Part shown: positions 17,087 to 20,954 of the stretch, piece by piece
Layout: the number at the start of each line of letters is the position of its first letter
How positions within the stretch are numbered: the stretch's first letter is position 1
Assembly: GCA_965232975.1 (NCBI GenBank)
Contig: CBDDRG010000315.1
Coordinates: forward strand, 1 to 20,954
Direction of reading: 5' to 3'
DNA length: 20,954 bases
Source of the DNA: CBDDRG01 sp965232975
GTDB lineage: Bacteria > Pseudomonadota > Gammaproteobacteria > Pseudomonadales > Porticoccaceae
Program-made: the position numbers and the translations under genes
The notes under the pieces: generated by a model
The model's input: only the letters and a program-made list of their open reading frames with translations
What the model was told of the DNA's origin: nothing
Databases searched by the model: none

Positions 17087-18886
17087 ATGTCGATACCTCT
17101 GCTGAACGACCGCGACATCGAATTCCATCTGTACGAGGTACTCGACACCGAGGCGCTGCTGTCCAGGCCCCGCTACCGCGAGCACTCGCGGGAGATTTTC
17201 TCGGCGACGCTGGCCACCGCCAAGCGCATCGCCGAAAAATACTTCGCCAACCACGCCGCCAAGGGTGATGCCCACGAGCCCAGCTTCGACGGCGATCAGG
17301 TGCACCTGATCCCGGAGACCAAGGCGGCCTGGGATGCGTTCGCCGAAGCGGGTTTCCTCGCCGCGCACCCGGATTTCGACGAGGGCGGCATGCAGTTGCC
17401 GGAAGTGGTGTTCCGCCTGATCCTCGCCTATGTCAACGCCGCCAACATCGGCACCGCCGGCTACCCGTTCGTCGCCGTCGGCGCCGCCAACCTGTTGCGC
17501 ACCTTCGGTTCGCCGGAGCAGAAAGCCAGGTTCCTGCCCTGGATCATGACCGGGCGCAGCAACGGCACCATGGCGCTGACCGAACCGGCGCAGGGCTCGG
17601 CACTCGGCGACATCACCACCACCGCCGAACCGGCCGCCGATGGCAGCTACCGGCTGTTCGGCCAGAAGATGTTCATCTCCTGCGGCGACCACAACATCGC
17701 CGAGAACGTCATCCACATGGTGCTCGCCAAGATCAAGGGCGCGCCGGTGGGCGTGAAGGGCATCTCGCTGTTCATCGTGCCCAAGTACCTCATCAACGAC
17801 GACGGCAGCCGCGGCGAGCGCAACGATGTCGCCCTCGCCGGCCTCAACCACAAGATGGGCTACCGCAACACGACCAACACGGTGCACAATTTCGGCGAAC
17901 GGGGCGGTGCCATCGGCTATCTGGTCGGCACCCCCCATCGCGGCCTCGACTACATGTTCCAGATGATGAACGAAGCGCGCATCGGCATCGGCCTCGGCGC
18001 TGCCGCCATCGCCTACCAGGGCTACAACCATTCTCTCGCCTACGCGCGCCAGCGCCCGCAGGGCCGGCTGGCGTCCAACAAGGATCCGCGCTCGCCGCAG
18101 ATTCTGCTGGTGAAGCACGCCGACGTGCGCCGCCTGCTGCTGGCGCAGAAAGCCTATGCCGAGGGCGGCTTCGCGATGTGCCTGTTCGCCAGCGCCCTGT
18201 TCGAGGATCAGCGCACCGCGCCCGATCCCGAGCAGCGTCTGCGCGCGGGACTGTTGCTCGATCTGCTGACGCCCATCGTCAAATCGTGGCCGTCCAAGTA
18301 CGGCTGTGTGGCCAACGACATGGCCATTCAGGTGCTCGGCGGCTACGGCTATGTGCGCGAGTACGAGGTCGAGCGGCTGTACCGCGACCAGCGCCTGAAC
18401 CCCATCCACGAGGGCGCCGAGGCCATTCACGGCCTCGACCTGCTCGGCCGCAAGGTGCCGATGAAGGACCGCATCGGCTATCGCATTTTCAAGGAAGAGG
18501 TCGCGCGCGACCTCGCCGTCGCCGATACGCTGGCCGCAACCCGCGAATTCATCGCGCCGCTAACCGAGGCGCTGGCGCTCCTCGACCAGACCACGCAAGC
18601 CCTGCTCGCGCAGGTCGCGGAGGATGTCGACAGGGGCATGGCCAATGCCACGCTGTACCTCGATATGTTCGGCCGCGTCGTCGCCGCCTGGATCTGGCTC
18701 AAGCAGGCCAACAAGGCCGCGCAGGGGCTGGCCTGGGGTGTTGCCGGCGACACCAATTTCTACTGCGGCAAGCTGCACGCCACGCGCTATTACTTCGACT
18801 GGGAGCTGTCGCAAATAGCGGCGCAGGCAGAGCTGCTCAAGAGTGCCAACTCGGTGCCCTTCGCGATGCAGGATGAATGGTTTTAG
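17087..18886 (+). CDS. Acyl-CoA dehydrogenase, ~600-residue DmdC-like type
   Basis: FAD enzyme catalysing alpha,beta-desaturation of an acyl-CoA. The 599-residue length exceeds the usual ~380 and fits the subgroup with an extra C-terminal domain (Acyl-CoA_dh_C), which includes DmdC. Visible are MALTEPAQGSALGDITTTA (161-179), a substrate-binding motif, QVLGGYGYVREYEVERLYRD (415-434), and the likely catalytic glutamate E442 in NPIHEGAEAIHGLDLLGRK. Relatives usually read IYEGT here, so HEGAE is a variant. ATG 17087 is chosen because GGAG (17077-17080) lies 6 nt upstream; ATGs at 17072 and 17075 precede that site. It probably forms an operon with the upstream ligase and the downstream phosphatase-like gene (42 bp). 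Confidence 0.92.
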   Translation: MSIPLLNDRDIEFHLYEVLDTEALLSRPRYREHSREIFSATLATAKRIAEKYFANHAAKGDAHEPSFDGDQVHLIPETKAAWDAFAEAGFLAAHPDFDEGGMQLPEVVFRLILAYVNAANIGTAGYPFVAVGAANLLRTFGSPEQKARFLPWIMTGRSNGTMALTEPAQGSALGDITTTAEPAADGSYRLFGQKMFISCGDHNIAENVIHMVLAKIKGAPVGVKGISLFIVPKYLINDDGSRGERNDVALAGLNHKMGYRNTTNTVHNFGERGGAIGYLVGTPHRGLDYMFQMMNEARIGIGLGAAAIAYQGYNHSLAYARQRPQGRLASNKDPRSPQILLVKHADVRRLLLAQKAYAEGGFAMCLFASALFEDQRTAPDPEQRLRAGLLLDLLTPIVKSWPSKYGCVANDMAIQVLGGYGYVREYEVERLYRDQRLNPIHEGAEAIHGLDLLGRKVPMKDRIGYRIFKEEVARDLAVADTLAATREFIAPLTEALALLDQTTQALLAQVAEDVDRGMANATLYLDMFGRVVAAWIWLKQANKAAQGLAWGVAGDTNFYCGKLHATRYYFDWELSQIAAQAELLKSANSVPFAMQDEWF

Positions 18887-18928
18887 CAGAGAAATAGTAT
18901 TAGGCAGCAATTGCTGCGGGAACATGCC

Positions 18929-19642
18929 ATGACTGAAATCTACTTCGTTCGCCACGGCCAGGCGTCCTGGGGCGCCCGCAACTACGATGAACTCTCCCCG
19001 CTGGGCTGGCAGCAGGCGCGCTGGCTCGGCGCACACTTTGCCGCACTGGGTGTCAGCTTCGACCGCGCCATCGTCGGCCGCCTGACCCGCCACCAGGAAA
19101 CTCTCGCCGGCATCGTCGAAGGCATGGCGCAAAAGCTGGAAACCACCATCGACCCCGGGCTCGACGAATTTGGGTTCCGACCGCTGATGAGCTTGTATCT
19201 CGAAACCGCCCACGCCGGCCGGGCGCTGGCCGGCGAGCTGCCGACCGACGCCGAAGGCCTGTTCCGCGTGCTGCGACAGGTGATGATCGCGTGGATGAGC
19301 GGCGACCTCGACATCGCCATCGCCAAGGCCGACGCGGTGGCAGGCGCGCTCTCCGAGACCTGGGTCGGCTTCAACGCCCGGGTGGCGGGAGCCCTCGCCC
19401 GTGCCCGCAACGGGCCGCGCGGCGAACGGGTGCTGATCGTGTCCTCCGGCGGGCCCAAATCGGTCGCCATGAAACAGGTGCTCGGCCTCGACGACAGCGC
19501 CGTGGTCGAGCTGATGATGCAGATCCGCAACACCTCGATAACCCGGTTCGTGTGCACCGAAGACCGCATCGGCCTCGCCGGCTTCAACGGCCTCGCCCAC
19601 CTGGAGCGGCCGGATCGCCAGCAGGCGATCACGCTGGTTTGA
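18929..19642 (+). CDS. Histidine phosphatase-fold protein (PGM-like), second His missing
   Basis: A 237-residue protein of the phosphoglycerate mutase/histidine phosphatase superfamily. The N-terminal phosphate-binding motif VRHGQASWG contains the nucleophile H9 with R8, and R54 (GRLTRHQET) fits the second arginine. The position of the second conserved histidine (usually SHGG) reads VSSGGPKS (171-178), so that His is replaced by Ser. The C-terminal NTSITRF and FNGLAHLE are usual for a bacterial subfamily often placed beside acyl-CoA metabolism genes. Substrate and even catalysis are uncertain. The ATG at 18929 matches the family N-terminus. The frame also has a TTG at 18911. Confidence 0.85.
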   Translation: MTEIYFVRHGQASWGARNYDELSPLGWQQARWLGAHFAALGVSFDRAIVGRLTRHQETLAGIVEGMAQKLETTIDPGLDEFGFRPLMSLYLETAHAGRALAGELPTDAEGLFRVLRQVMIAWMSGDLDIAIAKADAVAGALSETWVGFNARVAGALARARNGPRGERVLIVSSGGPKSVAMKQVLGLDDSAVVELMMQIRNTSITRFVCTEDRIGLAGFNGLAHLERPDRQQAITLV

Positions 19643-19812
19643 GGCCGGGTGTTGGCGCGGTCAAGATTGCTGCTGGCTGCGGCAAATCGCTTGCGATGGG
19701 GGTGGGGTTTGCCCATCTCTACGGCGGGACTTCGCCAAGCATGGCTTCACCGGAAAATGACAGGGCACCTGCGAGGTGCAATATAAGACGCCTTTTCGGG
19801 GGGCTATTTATA

Positions 19813-19819
19813 GTTAAGC
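19813..19819 (+). other. Candidate integron simple site / cassette left boundary (GTTAAGC)
   Basis: GTTAAGC fits the integron crossover consensus GTTRRRY and lies 21 nt before the cassette gene start, the usual spacing in gene cassettes. It can pair with the R'' box of the downstream attC (GCCTAGC) at five Watson-Crick positions and one wobble, as expected if both came from one circular cassette. A 7-mer matching a degenerate consensus can occur by chance. Confidence 0.4.
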
Positions 19820-20527
19820 ATCGCATCAACCGGTCTCCTATGCAGAAGCAAACTAAGGCAATCAGAGTCCCGCGGCGTGTGTCCCCAAGCGTCAAGGCCC
19901 CGGTCAGGTCGCATGCAGTTGCGACGGGCGAGCTACTTTGGGCATCCAGTCAAGCCCACACAGCGTTCTGCAACGTCTTCGCACTTCTCGTAGCCAAAGA
20001 AAACCTGAACGTTGGCTATTCAATCTGGCACGCCGTGCAGGCCGACAGCACTCAACGTCAGATGTTGGCCGCCTTAGTGGATGCTCGCCTCCCCAAGAAA
20101 TCCAGGATGCACATCAGTTTGATTTGGGCAAAAAATACAGCCGATAAGCTGGCCAAAACCAGAAACGATGCAGCTCACATGGCGAGCGCTTTTAGAACTG
20201 ACAGCAAGCCGTATCGGCTGGTGGCGGACGTCATCGGCAATCCACCGAATCGCGCCGAGCGGTTGAAGGAAGTGGCCAATCTCACTACTCACTTTCGAGC
20301 CGTCAAAGGTGATCTCGTTCAGTTGGCCGGCTATATCAACGCACTGTTGTTCAAGCTGGCACTACCTGATGGCCCGTATCTTTGGCCCAAGCGACCTTCT
20401 ATGCTGTCTCTTCCGAAGAGCACAAAGCGAAAGCAAAAAGGAAAGCGGTAGTGCTCAAGGCGATGCCTAGCCCTTCAATCGAGAGGACATGCCCCGGCAA
20501 GCCGGGTCATGCCTCTCATCTCAAACG
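19814..20527 (+). mobile_element. Integron gene cassette (one gene plus attC), no integrase in view
   Basis: Limits are inferred from the crossover points: after G of GTTAAGC (19813) and after G of GTTGGAC (20527). The unit is 714 bp, holds one gene in the same direction as the attC, and is less GC-rich than the flanking chromosome. Neither an intI gene nor a second attC is present in the window, so this is an isolated cassette or the edge of an array that lacks its integrase here. Confidence 0.55.
19840..20451 (+). CDS. Hypothetical cassette-encoded protein
   Basis: The product has 203 residues from the ATG at 19840. I do not recognise a named family. It is mostly helical, without membrane spans or signal peptide. 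It has a basic N-terminus (RVPRRVSPSVK) and a lysine-rich end (KSTKRKQKGKR). Central stretches GYSIWHAVQADSTQRQMLAALV and KTRNDAAHM give the impression of a widespread uncharacterised proteobacterial group with IWH and TRND-H patterns. This is memory, not a search result. Codon use is more AT-rich than in the genes to the left. The frame is open upstream, but that region overlaps the phosphatase gene and looks non-coding. It sits directly before an attC, so transfer as a cassette is likely. Confidence 0.7.
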   Translation: MQKQTKAIRVPRRVSPSVKAPVRSHAVATGELLWASSQAHTAFCNVFALLVAKENLNVGYSIWHAVQADSTQRQMLAALVDARLPKKSRMHISLIWAKNTADKLAKTRNDAAHMASAFRTDSKPYRLVADVIGNPPNRAERLKEVANLTTHFRAVKGDLVQLAGYINALLFKLALPDGPYLWPKRPSMLSLPKSTKRKQKGKR

Positions 20528-20533
20528 TTGGAC
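20465..20533 (+). other. Integron attC recombination site
   Basis: R'' box GCCTAGC (20465-20471) and R' box GTTGGAC (20527-20533, consensus GTTRRRY) flank an imperfect palindrome. GAGAGG (20481-20486) pairs with CCTCTC (20512-20517), A20487 is left unpaired like the extrahelical base that sets attC strand choice, CATG (20488-20491) pairs with CATG (20508-20511), and CCCGG/CCGGG close a CAAG loop. The TTCAATCGAG and CTCAAACGTT sides match the general attC layout. The site begins 13 nt after the stop of the preceding gene. Confidence 0.8.
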
Positions 20534-20558
20534 GACAGGCGCAGAGGTTCGTTCGAAA

Positions 20559-20580
20559 GGGAAAACAGGGGGAAAACAGG
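20559..20580 (+). repeat. Two tandem copies of GGGAAAACAGG
   Basis: Exact 11-bp units at 20559-20569 and 20570-20580 run into the left inverted repeat of the next element. They mirror the tandem array at that element's other edge. Confidence 0.85.
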
Positions 20581-20772
20581 GGACAGACCACGGTTTCACG
20601 GGTTCGGGTCGTCGAACAACACTCCGGAGTCCAGTTCTGGCCTTTGCCGTGGCCGTCCGGATTTCCCGGGGGTCGCACGTCTTCCCAGCATGAGCCTGGC
20701 GCGGCGGGGCATGGAGAGCGACTGGGTCTAATAGCGAGTCGTGGAGTATAACGAAAAACGTGGTCTGTCCCC
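20579..20772. mobile_element. Small inverted-repeat element, likely deleted REP-type transposase unit
   Basis: Perfect 14-bp inverted repeats, GGGGACAGACCACG (20579-20592) and CGTGGTCTGTCCCC (20759-20772), bound 194 bp. Similar 'GGGGACAGACCACG' ends flank REP-associated (Y1/IS200-like) transposase genes in many proteobacteria, by memory. Inside, the plus-strand frame ending at 20731 reads VARLPSMSLARRG before a stop, which resembles the MARLPRLSLAG start of such transposases. No full transposase fits in 194 bp, so this would be a non-autonomous remnant. Confidence 0.5.
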
Positions 20773-20798
20773 TATTACCCCCTATTACCCCCTATTAC
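20769..20798 (+). repeat. Three tandem copies of CCCCTATTAC
   Basis: Three exact 10-bp units at 20769-20778, 20779-20788 and 20789-20798, starting inside the right inverted repeat of the small element. No spacers are present and the unit is too short for CRISPR. Confidence 0.95.
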
Positions 20799-20855
20799 CT
20801 TCGCACGCCGGCCAGGGAGTTATAACTGAATCTGGTGTTCACAGGAATTGAAAAG

Positions 20856-20922
20856 TAGCGGTGTATCTGGTTGATTTGTTGTCGCCAAACAAGTCAATCA
20901 ACACACAGGAGATACACCGCTA
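20856..20922 (+). promoter_or_regulatory. Long hairpin covering ribosome-binding site and start of the last gene
   Basis: TAGCGGTGTATCT (20856-20868) is exactly complementary to AGATACACCGCTA (20910-20922), a 13-bp stem ending in the A of the start codon. A second stem can form inside it, GTTGA (20870-20874) with TCAAC (20897-20901 region), plus TTGTT with AACAA. The Shine-Dalgarno AGGAG (20907-20911) lies partly in the stem. Translation from a read-through transcript would be blocked, as known for several insertion-sequence transposases. Confidence 0.6.
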
Positions 20923-20954
20923 TGAGCAAGAGTAACTTTGTTGGATTGGCGGGT
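20922..20954 (+). CDS. 5' fragment of a gene, possibly a transposase (runs off the window)
   Basis: Only the first 11 codons, MSKSNFVGLAG, are visible. AGGAG lies 10 nt upstream of the ATG. The family cannot be named from this length. The position beside repeats and a cassette, and the hairpin over the start, suggest an insertion-sequence gene. Some IS110-type recombinases begin with a similar short N-terminus, but this is a guess. Confidence 0.45.
   Translation, partial: MSKSNFVGLAG

Noticed and set aside
15230..18430. Two long minus-strand open frames (15230-16837 and 16907-18430)
   Set aside because: They mirror the acyl-CoA ligase and dehydrogenase genes and have no recognisable domain.
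20769..20798. Tandem CCCCTATTAC copies as a CRISPR array
   Set aside because: The units abut without spacers and are only 10 bp long, and no cas gene is near.

Overview
The window looks like a chromosomal segment of a high-GC gammaproteobacterium. The RhlB-type helicase, the CysZ and DsbB homologues, the tRNA Pro-Arg-His cluster and the TPP-riboswitch thiC operon all point that way. The genus cannot be fixed from sequence alone. Most of the window is ordinary core genome with tightly packed genes. The last ~1.3 kb is visibly lower in GC and is a mobile or accessory junction.

Left part (1-7220). A small SnoaL/NTF2-like protein is encoded on the minus strand. Divergent from it is a complete thiamin operon under one TPP riboswitch: thiC-thiO-thiS-thiG-thiDE-thiF. 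ThiC makes the pyrimidine (HMP-P). ThiO, ThiF, ThiS and ThiG make the thiazole, with glycine oxidised by ThiO (so no ThiH is needed). The ThiD-ThiE fusion phosphorylates HMP-P and couples it to the thiazole. The genes overlap or nearly touch (gaps of +6, -17, +1, -4 and -8 nt), which implies one transcript and coupled translation.

Middle part (7221-15200). A strong stable-RNA promoter precedes tRNA-Pro(TGG), tRNA-Arg(TCT) and tRNA-His(GTG). Then come rhlB (+), a cysZ-like gene (-), a CaiB/BaiF family CoA-transferase (+), a dsbB-like gene (+), one long gene that fuses an arginase-type ureohydrolase to an ornithine aminotransferase (-), and uppP (-). A perfect 34-bp palindrome lies just past uppP. 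The arginase/OAT fusion is the most interesting gene here: its two domains would carry out consecutive steps, arginine to ornithine and then to glutamate semialdehyde.

Right part (15201-20954). A fatty-acyl-CoA-ligase-like gene, a ~600-residue acyl-CoA dehydrogenase and a histidine phosphatase-fold protein form a likely operon (+). After that the base composition changes. There is an AT-richer hypothetical gene (19840-20451) followed by a well-formed integron attC site (20465-20533), so this is a gene cassette without a visible integrase. Next is a ~194-bp inverted-repeat element that looks like a deleted REP-transposase-type unit, with short tandem repeats at both edges. The window ends in the first 11 codons of another gene, whose start codon and ribosome-binding site are embedded in a long hairpin, as in insertion sequences.
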